From contig NZ_CP140152.1 of assembly GCF_034479515.1 (NCBI RefSeq), positions 5,580,001-5,644,000 on the forward strand: DNA of 64,000 nucleotides, given 5' to 3'. Origin of the DNA: Duganella zoogloeoides (GTDB taxonomy: Bacteria; Pseudomonadota; Gammaproteobacteria; Burkholderiales; Burkholderiaceae_D). The translations under genes were made by a program, and so were the position numbers. Below are positions 29,342-43,167 of the stretch, piece by piece (position 1 is the stretch's first letter; each line of letters opens with the position of its first letter). Under the pieces are notes generated by a model. That model had not been told where the DNA came from. It saw only the letters and a list, made by a program, of their open reading frames with translations, and made no database searches.

Positions 29342-30511
29342 ATGCGCGCACTCTTCAGCTGGCTGCCCGGCCCTAGCAATGTCAGTCGCCCCGAACAGTT
29401 GCGCGCCGCCGCTGGCGCCCTGTGCGGCCTGTTGATCACCGCCCTGTTCGCCCATTATTTATTGGCGCGGACCGGCACTTCCATCTTCATGATTGCGCCG
29501 ATGGGCGCGTCTGCCGTGCTGCTGTTCGCCGTACCGGCCAGCCCGCTGGCGCAGCCGTGGTCCGTATTCGGCGGCAATGTCATCAGCGGCCTGGTGGGTG
29601 TCGCCTGCGTGCGCTGGCTCGGCGACAGCCTGCCGCTGCCGTTGCTGGGCGGCCTGGCCGCCGGTCTCGCCATCGCTGCCATGTTCGTGATGCGCTGCCT
29701 GCATCCGCCCGGCGGCGCGGTTGCACTGACCACCGTGCTCGGCGGTCCGGTCGTACACGCGGCCGGCTTCGAGTTCGTGCTGCTCACGGTGGCCATCGAT
29801 ACCGCGCTGCTGGTCGCCATGGCCATGGTCTATAACAACCTGACCGGGCGGCGCTACCCGCACGTGCAGCAGAGTGCGCCCGTCAACGTCCATGGCACCA
29901 AGGATGATATACCGACGGTGCGGCTCGGTTTCAAGACGGAAGATCTCGACGCCGTGCTCAAGCAATACAACCAGGTGCTCGACATCAGCCGTGACGACCT
30001 CGCATCGCTGTTCATGCAAACCGAGCAGCGCGCCTACCAGCGCCGCTTCGGCGTGATCACGTGCGCCGACATCATGTCGCGCGATATCGTCAGCGCCGAG
30101 TTCGGCACCGGGTTGGAACCGGCCTGGCAACTGATGCGCAACCACCGCGTGGTGGCCCTGCCCGTGCTCAACCGGGCGCGGCGCGTGATCGGCATCGTCA
30201 CCCAGACCGACTTCCTCGAGCATGGTGGCCTCGACAGCTACGCTGGCATGCGCAGCCAGTTGCAGCGCTTCCTGCGCAAGAGCGGCGTCACCCATACCGA
30301 AAAGGCCGAGGTCGTGGGCCAGATCATGAGCGGCCATCCGACCACCGCCCGCACCGCTACCCCGATCGTGGACCTGGTGCCGCTGATGGCCAACGCGGGC
30401 TTCCACCATATTCCGATTGTCGATGAGGAAGACCGTTTTGTCGGCATCATTACCCAGTCCGACCTGGTGGCCGCGCTGTACCAAACCCGGCTGGCGGAGG
30501 CGGCGGCCTGA
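29342..30511 (+). CDS. HPP-family membrane protein with two CBS domains
   Basis: The 389-residue protein has an N-terminal HPP domain of about 170 residues with four or five membrane segments and the signature CLHPPGGAVAL. A cytoplasmic linker and two CBS domains follow (about residues 235-295 and 315-380, with TQTDFLEHGG and ITQSDLVAAL). HPP proteins are poorly known; plant relatives move nitrite across chloroplast membranes. CBS pairs usually bind adenine nucleotides, so transport may be gated by energy state. No companion gene identifies the substrate. Confidence 0.88.
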   Translation: MRALFSWLPGPSNVSRPEQLRAAAGALCGLLITALFAHYLLARTGTSIFMIAPMGASAVLLFAVPASPLAQPWSVFGGNVISGLVGVACVRWLGDSLPLPLLGGLAAGLAIAAMFVMRCLHPPGGAVALTTVLGGPVVHAAGFEFVLLTVAIDTALLVAMAMVYNNLTGRRYPHVQQSAPVNVHGTKDDIPTVRLGFKTEDLDAVLKQYNQVLDISRDDLASLFMQTEQRAYQRRFGVITCADIMSRDIVSAEFGTGLEPAWQLMRNHRVVALPVLNRARRVIGIVTQTDFLEHGGLDSYAGMRSQLQRFLRKSGVTHTEKAEVVGQIMSGHPTTARTATPIVDLVPLMANAGFHHIPIVDEEDRFVGIITQSDLVAALYQTRLAEAAA

Positions 30512-30625
30512 GAGGAAAGTAAAAGCGTGATAAACCGTTTTCGATTGATACAATTTGTTGCGCGGCGCAGCTCGGCATGCCTTATCCTAGTCGTTGCATG
30601 AACCACCATGGACCAGGAAACAACG

Positions 30626-32455
30626 ATGAAGCGACTCACCAGTACCGCCCGCATTTCCGCCCTCGCCGCCACCCTGGCGCTGGCGTTTATTCCAGTTAGC
30701 AATACCTTTGCCCTGCCGCTGGCCGACGCCGCCAACCGCCCCGTGCCGCGCGTGAGCGCCACCCCGGCGCACCAGGCGCTGCAAGCCATTGCCGACGAAT
30801 ACTACAACGCCGTCGCCACCTTCGAGCCGCTCGGCGCCACCGAAAACGGCGACAACCGCTTCGACGACCAGCTGGGCCTGAGCATCTCGCCCGGCAAGCG
30901 CGCCCTGCAATTCAAGCTGTACCGCGATTTTGCCCAGCGCATCAAGGCCATCAAGCGTGAAGTGCTGAACGCCGAAGACCGCCTCGACTACGACATCCTG
31001 CGCTACGAACTGCGCGGCCTGATCGCCATGGAGCGCTTCCCCGAACACCTGCTGCCGATTAACCAGATGGACAGCGTGCCGGTGGTTCTCGCCAACTACG
31101 CGGGCGGCCAGGCCTCGCAGCCGATCGGCACCGTGGCGCAATACGACGCCTACCTGAGCCGTATCAGCCAGATGCCGGCGTGGATCGACCAGGCGATCAG
31201 CAATATGCGCGACGGCATCAAGAAGGGGATTACGCAGCCAAAAGCCATCATGATCTCGGCCCTGCCGCAATACAAAAAACTGCTCAGCGACACGCCCGAG
31301 ACCAGCATCTATTACACCCCGATCAAGAACTTGCCAGCGAGCTTCAGCGCCGCCGACAAGGCGCGCCTGACCGAAGCCTACCGCAAGCAGATCGCCGAGC
31401 AGATCATGCCGGCCCTGGGCCGCCTGGCCGCGTTCGTGGAAAAGGATTACATCCCGGTCTGCCGCACTTCGACCGGTCTCGGCGCCCTGCCCGACGGCGC
31501 CGCCTGGTACCAGGCGCGCGTGGCCAACGCCACCACCACGTCGCTGAAGCCGGACGAGATCCACGCGATCGGCCTGCGCGAAGTGGCGCGCATCCAGTCG
31601 CAATTCGAAATCCTCGGACCCAAGCTCGGCTACGACGGCCCGCCGGCCGGCCTGCCGGTATGGGTGGCGGCGCAACCGAAGTTCCGCCCGTTCAAGACCG
31701 AAGACGAAGTGCAGGCGGTCTATCACAAGCTCAATGGCGTGCTCGACACCAAGCTGCCGATGATGTTCACCTTGGTCCCGAAAGCCAAGCTCGACATGCG
31801 CCTGGAACCGGAACTGAGCCGCGACACCGCCGCCGACCACTACACGGCCCCGGCCATCGACGGCTCGCGCCCCGGCGTGTTCTGGTCGGTGGTGACCGAT
31901 CCGACCAAGTACGGCAGCACCGGCATGACCACCCTGTTCCTGCACGAAGGCAAGCCCGGCCACCACTTCCACATCGCCCTGATGCAGGAACTGAATTTAC
32001 CCGACTTCCGCAAATTCGGCGGCAACAATGCCTTTACCGAAGGCTGGGCCTTGTACGCGGAAACCCTGGGCAAGGAAATGGGCCTGTTCGACGACCCGGC
32101 CCAATACTTCGGCCACCTGAACGACGAACTGCTGCGCGCCACGCGCCTGGTGGTCGATACCGGCATGCACGCCAAGGGCTGGACGCGCGAACAAAGCATC
32201 AAGTACATGCGCGAGACGCTCGGCTACGACGAAGTGGCAAAGAGCGAGACCGAGCGCTACATGGCCTGGCCGGCGCAGGCGCTCGGTTACAAGATCGGCT
32301 CGCTGAAAATCGTGGAGCTGCGCCACCGCGCGGAGGAAGCACTGGGCGAACGGTTCAGCCTGCCCAAGTTCCACGAAGTGGTACTGGGCGATGGGACGTT
32401 GCCGTTGGCGTTGCTCGAGGAGAAGGTGGATCGGTGGATTGCGCAGCAGCAGTGA
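30626..32455 (+). CDS. secreted DUF885-family putative metallopeptidase
   Basis: The 609-residue exported protein has a signal peptide (ISALAATLALAFIPVSNTFA). The DUF885 family is zincin-like, and the putative metal site is HEGKPGHH with the downstream acidic residues in FTEGWALYAE, both intact near residues 440 and 475. The ATG at 30626 is preceded by AGGAAA at the right distance; a start 18 bases upstream is less likely. Members are generally thought to be carboxypeptidase-like but few have been tested. The gene appears to be alone; an imperfect hairpin at 32478-32508 may mark its end. Confidence 0.88.
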   Translation: MKRLTSTARISALAATLALAFIPVSNTFALPLADAANRPVPRVSATPAHQALQAIADEYYNAVATFEPLGATENGDNRFDDQLGLSISPGKRALQFKLYRDFAQRIKAIKREVLNAEDRLDYDILRYELRGLIAMERFPEHLLPINQMDSVPVVLANYAGGQASQPIGTVAQYDAYLSRISQMPAWIDQAISNMRDGIKKGITQPKAIMISALPQYKKLLSDTPETSIYYTPIKNLPASFSAADKARLTEAYRKQIAEQIMPALGRLAAFVEKDYIPVCRTSTGLGALPDGAAWYQARVANATTTSLKPDEIHAIGLREVARIQSQFEILGPKLGYDGPPAGLPVWVAAQPKFRPFKTEDEVQAVYHKLNGVLDTKLPMMFTLVPKAKLDMRLEPELSRDTAADHYTAPAIDGSRPGVFWSVVTDPTKYGSTGMTTLFLHEGKPGHHFHIALMQELNLPDFRKFGGNNAFTEGWALYAETLGKEMGLFDDPAQYFGHLNDELLRATRLVVDTGMHAKGWTREQSIKYMRETLGYDEVAKSETERYMAWPAQALGYKIGSLKIVELRHRAEEALGERFSLPKFHEVVLGDGTLPLALLEEKVDRWIAQQQ

Positions 32456-32526
32456 TTGGGAACTGGTAGAGGTTTTTGGAGTCTGCCGCTTGTTGCGGTA
32501 CAGGCTCCATCACGGGAGGTAAGTCA

Positions 32527-32661
32527 TTATATTCCCCAGAATGTATACCCAACCATCACTGCCGCAGCGACGGAAACCCCTAGCAAGATGCTGGAAAGGA
32601 TCTTTCCAGCACGTACACGCATGGCAATATCTGTCTCGAGTTTTGTAATCAGGCCTCTCAT
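32527..32661 (-). CDS. small single-pass membrane protein, unknown function
   Basis: A 44-residue product, MRGLITKLETDIAMRVRAG followed by one hydrophobic helix (ILLGVSVAAAVMVGYTFW). AAGGAG lies three bases before the ATG at 32659-32661, a slightly short spacing. The frame is open further upstream to 32766, but that part does not look coding. It follows the 137-residue orphan gene on the same strand, about 100 bases away, so the two may share a transcript. The base composition is poorer in GC than the neighbours. I do not recognise it. Confidence 0.45.
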   Translation of the reverse strand: MRGLITKLETDIAMRVRAGKILSSILLGVSVAAAVMVGYTFWGI

Positions 32662-32758
32662 CGTCTCCTTGGGATGCAAACATTGACGCCATAAGATCGA
32701 ATCAAAAAACAAAAAAGAAACAGTCTCGCTAGTCAGAAGCGACCAAGTGATGAGGATT

Positions 32759-33172
32759 TTACGCACTCAACTCTTCCGACTCAAGGCACATAAAGATGGC
32801 GTTTCCGTCATTCTGAGGCCCACTAACCAAAGAGTGCAAGTGCAGCAGGAAGCCGGCGAGGTCCATTGCGTTGGCATTAAGGCCGTCCCAAGGCGGCAAT
32901 TGCGCCCATGTCGCTGCGGCATCCTTCAGTTCCTCTGTATCCGCTTTCCGAATAACTGCCGTGAACTCCTCGCAAAGTTGATAGTACGGCGCAACTGTCA
33001 TGGGTACACGGGTGGCAGAAAATGCAGGCGCTCGCAGCGACTCGCTGAGCGAAGTGAATGCGCTCAAGTCGGGAACCGTGATGCCAGCGGCGGGAAATCG
33101 CTCAAATGCGTCGTCCCAAGTGGCCGTGAGAATTTGCTCTCTTTTACATCCAAAAAAATCGACCGACATCAT
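32759..33172 (-). CDS. hypothetical protein, unknown family
   Basis: A 137-residue soluble, slightly acidic protein beginning MMSVDFFGCKREQ and ending LESEELSA. There is no signal peptide, membrane helix or motif that I recognise. The start may be either of two neighbouring ATG codons; the upstream GGACGAAG is only a weak ribosome site. The opposite-strand frame over the same bases is rich in arginine and cysteine and looks like a shadow. With its small downstream neighbour it sits in a stretch whose GC is visibly lower than the rest, which hints at acquired DNA. Confidence 0.55.
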   Translation of the reverse strand: MMSVDFFGCKREQILTATWDDAFERFPAAGITVPDLSAFTSLSESLRAPAFSATRVPMTVAPYYQLCEEFTAVIRKADTEELKDAAATWAQLPPWDGLNANAMDLAGFLLHLHSLVSGPQNDGNAIFMCLESEELSA

Positions 33173-33241
33173 GACTTCGTCCGATGATCGGTAGGGATGT
33201 TTTTCATCTGGTCTTTGGAAAGAAGGAGAAAAACGGCGCGA

Positions 33242-33850
33242 CTATTCGCCCGCGGCGATGTCGACAACAATTTTTTCAAGATTCGATTCGTCACCCAGCA
33301 CATAAATCTTCTGCTCCCGCAGCACCTGCAAAATAAACCCCTGCTGCTCGCGCAAGCGCCTTTTAAAATCCGGCAGCGTGTACAGGTTCGGATTGATTTT
33401 ACGGCGCAACAGGCGCTCCGCCACCGGCAGCCGCGACAGCAGTTCGCCGTAGCTGGTGTTCTCGCCGATCAGCAGCAACTCCACCGGTGTATTCATGCCC
33501 TCGTGCTCCTTGGCCGTGGCGCCATACACGAACGCGACATTAAGGACGTGCTGCAACGGCGCCAGCGCCGAGTTCAGTACGCTCACGAGGCCGAAGGTCT
33601 TTTTCACCACGCTGGTCAGTTCCTCGTACACCATGCAATCGCGGTTCGGCTTGAAGCGGCGCACGTTGCCGATGCGCTCGGAGACGATCACGCCGGCCTC
33701 ATGCAAGCGTTTCAGCTCGCGCTGGGCCGAGGCGCTGCCCAGGCCCGTCAGGCGCATGATTTCGTTCAGGTGATAGCCGTCGGTGGTGCGTATAAAAAGC
33801 AAACCCAGCAGTTTTTGCTGGGCGGGAGTGAAGAGGGCTTGGGCGATCAT
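33242..33850 (-). CDS. winged-helix regulator with degenerate nucleotidyltransferase-like domain
   Basis: The 202-residue protein starts with a winged helix (about residues 5-75, NEIMRLTGLGSASAQRELKR). A domain resembling the minimal nucleotidyltransferase fold follows (FVYGATAKEHEGMNTPVELLLIG, split here as FVYGATAKEHEG and MNTPVELLLIG). In active enzymes this region reads GSxARG followed by SDxDL. Here the second part is PVELL, so the metal-binding aspartates are missing and the domain probably only binds ligand or mediates assembly. It lies after rpoC, separated by a strong terminator. Target genes are unknown. Confidence 0.75.
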   Translation of the reverse strand: MIAQALFTPAQQKLLGLLFIRTTDGYHLNEIMRLTGLGSASAQRELKRLHEAGVIVSERIGNVRRFKPNRDCMVYEELTSVVKKTFGLVSVLNSALAPLQHVLNVAFVYGATAKEHEGMNTPVELLLIGENTSYGELLSRLPVAERLLRRKINPNLYTLPDFKRRLREQQGFILQVLREQKIYVLGDESNLEKIVVDIAAGE

Positions 33851-33911
33851 GAGCCAGATCTTAGCATGGATGCACTATTTGCTGGCAGTGCAAGATGGCC
33901 GCTGCGGCCAT

Positions 33912-33941
33912 AAAAAAACGGCGCCCGCAGGCGCCGTTTTT
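33912..33941 (-). terminator. rpoC: intrinsic terminator of the rplKAJL-rpoBC transcript
   Basis: ACGGCGCC and GGCGCCGT form a stem around a short CGCA-type loop, flanked by seven A on the left and five T on the right of the + strand. Read leftward from rpoC it ends in a run of seven U, a strong terminator. It can also work in the other direction. It begins 19 bases past the rpoC stop. Confidence 0.9.
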
Positions 33942-33959
33942 AGAGAGCTAGGAAGCTGA

Positions 33960-36900
33960 TTACGCTTCGTCGCCGTGCTGGGTAACCGATTCGGTCACTT
34001 CCACATCGCCACCGGACATGGCGGCTTTTTCTGCTTGCAGCAGGGCTTGACGCTCTTCCACTTCCCACAGTTCTTTCTCTTTGCGGGCGCGGTGGAACGC
34101 CAGACCGGTACCGCCTGGGATCAGACGACCAACGATCACGTTTTCTTTCAGGCCGCGCAGACCGTCGCGCTTGCCCATGATCGCAGCTTCCGTCAGCACG
34201 CGGGTGGTTTCCTGGAACGATGCGGCCGAGATGAACGAATCGGTCGACAGCGATGCCTTGGTAATACCCAGCAGGACGTTTTCGTAGGTCGCAGGGATCT
34301 TGCTTTCGCGATCCATACGATCGTTTTCGTCCAGCAGTTCCGAACGCTCGACCTGCTCGCCAACGATGTAGTTGGTGTCGCCGGCGTTGACGATCTGAAC
34401 GCGACGCAGCATCTGGCGGACGATCACTTCGATGTGCTTGTCGTTAATCTTCACGCCTTGCAGACGGTACACGTCTTGCACTTCGTCAACGATGTAACGC
34501 GCCAGCGCTTCGATACCCAGCAGGCGCAGGATGTCTTGCGGATCGGCCGGGCCGTCCACGATCATCTCGCCCTTGTTCACGACCTGGCCATCGTGGACCA
34601 GCACTTGCTTGTCCTTGGTGATCAGGAACTCGTGCTTGTTGCCGTCCATGTCGGTAATTTCCAGACGCTGCTTGCCCTTGGTTTCTTTACCGAAGGCTAC
34701 AGTACCGGTCACTTCCGCCAGCATGCCCGCGTCTTTCGGCGAACGTGCTTCGAACAGCTCGGCTACGCGTGGCAGACCACCGGTAATGTCACGGGTTTTC
34801 TGCGATTCGGTCGGGATACGCGCCAGAACCTCACCCACGGACACTTGCTGGCCGTCTTTCACCATGATCAGTGCGCCAACCTGGAAACCGATCGCTACTG
34901 CGTGTTCGGTACCAGCGATCTTCACTTCGTGACCTTCTTCGTTCAACAGTTTGACCTGTGGACGCAGAGTCTTGGTCAGCGAACCGCGACGCTTGGCATC
35001 GATGACCACCAGGGTAGCCAGACCGGTCACTTCGTCGACCTGACGGGCCACGGTCACGCCTTCTTCGACGTTCTCGAAACGCACCGTACCAGCGTACTCG
35101 GTGATGATCGGACGGGTCAGCGGATCCCACGTTGCCAGGGCCGTACCGGCCTTGATGACCAGGCCATCCTTGACGATCAGGGTCGCGCCGTACGGCACCT
35201 TATGACGCTCACGCTCACGGCCGTGGTCGTCGGTGATCAGCACTTCGCCCGAACGGGAAATGACGATTTGCGCGCCCTTGCCGTTGGTAACGTAACGCAT
35301 GGTCGAGGTGAAACGGATGGTACCGTTCGACTTCGCTTCCACCGACGATGCCACTGCTGCACGCGATGCCGCACCACCGATGTGGAACGTACGCATGGTC
35401 AGCTGGGTACCAGGCTCACCAATCGACTGCGCTGCCACCACACCGACGGCTTCACCGGAGTTGACCAGCATGCCACGGCCCAGGTCGCGACCGTAGCACT
35501 TGGCGCACAGGCCGAAGCGCGTGTCGCAAGTCAGCGGAGTACGAACCTTGACTTCGTCGATCGACAGACGCTCGATCTCTTCGACCATGTCTTCGTCCAT
35601 CAGGGTGCCGGCTTCGTACAGGGTCGACTGGTTTTCCGGGTTGACGACGTCGTTGACTACCACGCGGCCGAGGATACGGTCGCGCAGCGCTTCGATGACT
35701 TCACCACCTTCAACCAGCGCCTTCATGACGGTACCGTTGGACGTGCCGCAATCGTCTTCGATCACCACCAGATCCTGGGTCACGTCGACCAGACGACGGG
35801 TCAGGTAACCGGAGTTCGCGGTTTTCAGTGCCGTATCGGCCAGACCTTTACGAGCGCCGTGGGTCGAAATGAAGTACTGCAACACGTTCAGGCCTTCGCG
35901 GAAGTTCGCGGTAATCGGCGTTTCGATAATCGAACCGTCCGGTTTCGCCATCAGACCACGCATACCTGCCAGCTGGCGAATCTGCGCTGCCGAACCACGT
36001 GCGCCCGAGTCGGCCATCATGTAAATCGCGTTGAACGATTCCTGGGTCGATTTCGTGCCGTCACGCTTGATGACGTCTTCCACTTTCAGCTGGTCCATCA
36101 TGGCCTTGCCGACTTCGTCCGAGGTTTTGCCCCAGATGTCGACGACCTTGTTGTAACGCTCGCCGGCGGTCACCAGACCCGAAGCGTACTGCTGCTCGAT
36201 CTGTTTGACTTCGGACTCTGCAGCCGAAATCAGGGTGACTTTTTGTGGCGGTACCAGCATGTCGTCCACGCAGATCGAAATACCGGCGCGGGTTGCCAGG
36301 CGGAAGCCCGACTGCATCAGTTGGTCAGCAAACACGACCGTCGCGCGCAGGCCGCACTTACGGAACGAGGTGTTGATCAGCTTGGAAATTTCTTTCTTCT
36401 TCAGCGCGCGGTTCAGCACCGAGAAAGGCAGGCCTTTTGGCAGGATTTCCGACAGGATGGCGCGGCCAACCGTGGTCTCGTAGCGGGTAACGGTACGGAC
36501 GAATTCGCCCGTTTCGAGATCTTTTGGATTCTCGACGATACGCACCGTGATACGGGTGGTCAGTTCCACTTCCTTGTTGTCGTAGGCACGAATGACTTCC
36601 GACACGTCAGGGAACAGCATGCCTTCGTTTTTCGCATTGATCGCTTCGCGGGTCGCGTAGTACAGACCCAGCACGATATCCTGCGAAGGAACGATCGACG
36701 GTTCGCCGTTCGACGGGAACAGGATGTTGTTCGACGCCAGCATCAGCGTACGTGCTTCCATCTGTGCTTCGATCGACAGCGGTACGTGCACAGCCATCTG
36801 GTCACCGTCGAAGTCGGCGTTGAATGCCGCGCAAACGAGTGGGTGCAGCTGGATCGCTTTGCCTTCAATCAGGACCGGCTCGAACGCCTGGATACCCAGA

Positions 36901-38192
36901 CGGTGCAGCGTTGGTGCACGGTTGAGCATGATCGGGTGTTCGCGGATCACGTCTTCCAGGATGTCCCAGACGACCGGCTCCTGGATCTCGACCAGCTTTT
37001 TAGCGGCCTTGATCGTGGTAGCCAAGCCCATCAGTTCCAGCTTGTTGAAGATGAATGGCTTGAACAGTTCGAGCGCCATCAGTTTCGGCAGACCGCACTG
37101 GTGCAGTTTCAGCTGTGGACCCACCACGATGACCGAACGGCCCGAGTAGTCGACGCGTTTACCCAGCAAGTTCTGACGGAAACGACCGCCTTTACCCTTG
37201 ATCATCTCGGCCAGCGATTTCAGCGGACGCTTGTTAGCGCCGGTCATCGCTTTACCGCGACGGCCGTTGTCCAGCAGCGAATCGACTGCTTCTTGCAGCA
37301 TGCGCTTTTCGTTGCGCGTGATGATCTCTGGAGCGCGCAGCTCCATCAAACGCTTGAGACGATTATTACGGTTGATCACGCGGCGATACAGATCGTTCAG
37401 ATCCGAGGTCGCGAAACGGCCGCCGTCCAGTGGCACCAGTGGGCGCAGTTCCGGTGGCAGCACCGGCAGCACTTCCATGATCATCCACTCAGGCTTGATG
37501 CCCGAACGCTGGAACGCTTCCAGCACTTTCAGACGCTTGGCGTATTTCTTGATCTTCGCTTCGGACTTCGATTCCTTCAGTTCCACGCGCAGGGTCTCGG
37601 CATCGCGGTGGATGTCGATCGAGCGCAGCAGTTCACGGATACCTTCGGCGCCCATGAAGGCGGTGAAGTCGTCGCCGTACTCTTCGTACTTGGCGGCGTA
37701 GTCGTCTTCCGACATGATCTGGCACTTCTTCAGCGGGGTCATGCCTGGATCGGTCACGACATATGCTTCGAAGTACAGCACGCGTTCGATGTCGCGCAGG
37801 GTCATGTCCAGGACCATGCCCAGACGCGACGGCAGCGATTTCAGGAACCAGATGTGCGCGGTTGGCGACGCCAGTTCGATGTGGCCCATGCGCTCACGAC
37901 GCACTTTGGCCAGCGTGACTTCAACGCCGCACTTTTCGCAGATCACACCGCGGTGCTTGAGGCGTTTGTACTTGCCGCACAGGCACTCGTAGTCCTTGAT
38001 TGGGCCAAAGATCTTGGCGCAGAACAGGCCGTCGCGCTCAGGCTTGAAGGTACGATAGTTGATGGTTTCCGGCTTTTTAACTTCGCCGTAGGACCACGAA
38101 CGGATTTTTTCAGGCGAAGCGAGACCGATCTTGATCGCGTCAAAGGTCTCGTTCGTCTGTACTTGCTTGAATAGATCGAGCAGTGCTTTCAT
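33960..38192 (-). CDS. rpoC: DNA-directed RNA polymerase beta-prime subunit
   Basis: The 1410-residue catalytic subunit of RNA polymerase has the normal length for the family. The N-terminal zinc finger is visible as [13 protein letters not shown] with CEKCGVEV, and the active-site magnesium loop is [12 protein letters not shown]. The second zinc site [17 protein letters not shown] follows in the C-terminal half. The ATG at 38190-38192 has GGAG six bases upstream. It lies 131 bases after rpoB instead of the usual shorter gap, because a palindromic repeat sits between them. No abnormal residues were noticed. Confidence 0.99.
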   Translation of the reverse strand: MKALLDLFKQVQTNETFDAIKIGLASPEKIRSWSYGEVKKPETINYRTFKPERDGLFCAKIFGPIKDYECLCGKYKRLKHRGVICEKCGVEVTLAKVRRERMGHIELASPTAHIWFLKSLPSRLGMVLDMTLRDIERVLYFEAYVVTDPGMTPLKKCQIMSEDDYAAKYEEYGDDFTAFMGAEGIRELLRSIDIHRDAETLRVELKESKSEAKIKKYAKRLKVLEAFQRSGIKPEWMIMEVLPVLPPELRPLVPLDGGRFATSDLNDLYRRVINRNNRLKRLMELRAPEIITRNEKRMLQEAVDSLLDNGRRGKAMTGANKRPLKSLAEMIKGKGGRFRQNLLGKRVDYSGRSVIVVGPQLKLHQCGLPKLMALELFKPFIFNKLELMGLATTIKAAKKLVEIQEPVVWDILEDVIREHPIMLNRAPTLHRLGIQAFEPVLIEGKAIQLHPLVCAAFNADFDGDQMAVHVPLSIEAQMEARTLMLASNNILFPSNGEPSIVPSQDIVLGLYYATREAINAKNEGMLFPDVSEVIRAYDNKEVELTTRITVRIVENPKDLETGEFVRTVTRYETTVGRAILSEILPKGLPFSVLNRALKKKEISKLINTSFRKCGLRATVVFADQLMQSGFRLATRAGISICVDDMLVPPQKVTLISAAESEVKQIEQQYASGLVTAGERYNKVVDIWGKTSDEVGKAMMDQLKVEDVIKRDGTKSTQESFNAIYMMADSGARGSAAQIRQLAGMRGLMAKPDGSIIETPITANFREGLNVLQYFISTHGARKGLADTALKTANSGYLTRRLVDVTQDLVVIEDDCGTSNGTVMKALVEGGEVIEALRDRILGRVVVNDVVNPENQSTLYEAGTLMDEDMVEEIERLSIDEVKVRTPLTCDTRFGLCAKCYGRDLGRGMLVNSGEAVGVVAAQSIGEPGTQLTMRTFHIGGAASRAAVASSVEAKSNGTIRFTSTMRYVTNGKGAQIVISRSGEVLITDDHGRERERHKVPYGATLIVKDGLVIKAGTALATWDPLTRPIITEYAGTVRFENVEEGVTVARQVDEVTGLATLVVIDAKRRGSLTKTLRPQVKLLNEEGHEVKIAGTEHAVAIGFQVGALIMVKDGQQVSVGEVLARIPTESQKTRDITGGLPRVAELFEARSPKDAGMLAEVTGTVAFGKETKGKQRLEITDMDGNKHEFLITKDKQVLVHDGQVVNKGEMIVDGPADPQDILRLLGIEALARYIVDEVQDVYRLQGVKINDKHIEVIVRQMLRRVQIVNAGDTNYIVGEQVERSELLDENDRMDRESKIPATYENVLLGITKASLSTDSFISAASFQETTRVLTEAAIMGKRDGLRGLKENVIVGRLIPGGTGLAFHRARKEKELWEVEERQALLQAEKAAMSGGDVEVTESVTQHGDEA

Positions 38193-38225
38193 GTATCACT
38201 CCAGAGGTGATTAAATTCTCAAATG

Positions 38226-38314
38226 CGTCGTTCCCGCGAAGGCGGGAACCCCAGTTTTGGCAGGCTGCTGACAGCGCATGCTCAACTTGGGTTCCCGCCG
38301 ACGCGGGAACGACG
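38226..38314. repeat. paired palindromic repeat (REP/MITE-like) between rpoB and rpoC
   Basis: Two units of the form TTCCCGCGnnnGCGGGAA, each itself palindromic, stand in inverted orientation at about 38226-38252 and 38288-38314, with 35 bases between. The whole element is an 89-base inverted repeat. A second copy with the same architecture is at 51628-51709. It is transcribed as part of the rpoBC message, where it would fold into two GC hairpins or one long one. Confidence 0.85.
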
Positions 38315-38323
38315 GGCCGGCTA

Positions 38324-42433
<4,110 letters not shown>

Positions 42434-42615
42434 GGACACTCCGTGAGTGACAGAAAGGAAAAAAATTCAGGTTTTGCCAGTGCACTGCCAGCCACTTCAG
42501 CAACAATCTCGGCTGCGTGTCACACAGACGAAACCTGAAATCTCTACCATTTCCAGCGGATCAATTGGAACTGCAACGTCTTGACAACGTTACAAATACG
42601 ACACAGACGACAAAG

Positions 42616-42669
42616 GAGCCAAAGCCGGGATTTCCCCCGGTAAAGAGAGAAATCCCGCAGCTTTGGCTC
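42616..42669 (-). promoter_or_regulatory. long hairpin in the rplL-rpoB intergenic region
   Basis: Read leftward, GAGCCAAAGC followed by CGGGATTTC pairs with GAAATCCCG and GCTTTGGCTC. The stem is about 19 base pairs with one unpaired stretch and a loop of about 14 bases. It lies 35 bases after the rplL stop. In E. coli the same place holds an attenuator and an RNase III processing site that lower rpoBC expression relative to ribosomal proteins. This hairpin has no U-run, so processing or partial attenuation is likelier than full termination. Confidence 0.7.
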
Positions 42670-42703
42670 GTGGCGCTAATGGTAGCCGCCAATACAGCTT
42701 GAA

Positions 42704-43075
42704 TTACTTCAGTTCGGCCTTGGCGCCAGCTTCTTCCAGCTTTTTCTTAGCGGCTTCAGCGTCAGCTTTCGACAGAGCTTCTTTAACGGTTTTTGGTGCG
42801 CCGTCAACAACGTCTTTGGCTTCTTTCAGGCCCAGACCGGTGATTTCGCGAACTGCTTTAATTACGCCAACTTTGTTCGCGCCGATTTCGGTCAGAACCA
42901 GGTTGAATTCGGTCTGCTCTTCAGCAGCGGCTGCAACAGCGCCGCCAGCAGCAGGAGCTGCCATTGCAGCGGCCGAAACGCCGAACTTCTCTTCGAATGC
43001 CTTGACCAGTTCGTTCAGGTCCATTACGGACATTTCGCTCACTGCGTTCAGGATGTCGTCTTTGCTAATTGCCAT
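42704..43075 (-). CDS. rplL: 50S ribosomal protein L7/L12
   Basis: The 123-residue stalk protein starts [19 protein letters not shown], with the alanine-rich hinge [15 protein letters not shown] and the C-terminal factor-binding domain ([20 protein letters not shown]). It binds L10 as dimers and recruits GTPase factors such as EF-Tu. The start ATG is at 43073-43075 with GGAGT upstream; the open frame begins slightly earlier. It lies 92 bases after rplJ. Confidence 0.98.
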   Translation of the reverse strand: MAISKDDILNAVSEMSVMDLNELVKAFEEKFGVSAAAMAAPAAGGAVAAAAEEQTEFNLVLTEIGANKVGVIKAVREITGLGLKEAKDVVDGAPKTVKEALSKADAEAAKKKLEEAGAKAELK

Positions 43076-43167
43076 TTGAAACTCCAATAATTTTGATTCG
43101 TTTAATACATCAGATAGCTACTTGAAAAAAACCCGCCCCGGCCGCGAGGCCGGGATGCATCAGCTGA

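Noticed and set aside
32747..33187. 146-codon + strand frame over the orphan gene
   Set aside because: Rich in arginine and cysteine and without a start signal; the reverse-strand frame looks much more protein-like.
33975..38174. 1399-codon open frame on the + strand across rpoC
   Set aside because: It mirrors rpoC, which is certain on the other strand. Its product is rich in histidine, phenylalanine and glutamine in patterns typical of the complement of a GC-biased gene.
38226..38314. CRISPR-like array from repeated TTCCCGCG units
   Set aside because: Only two units per site, in inverted not direct orientation, with no regular spacers.
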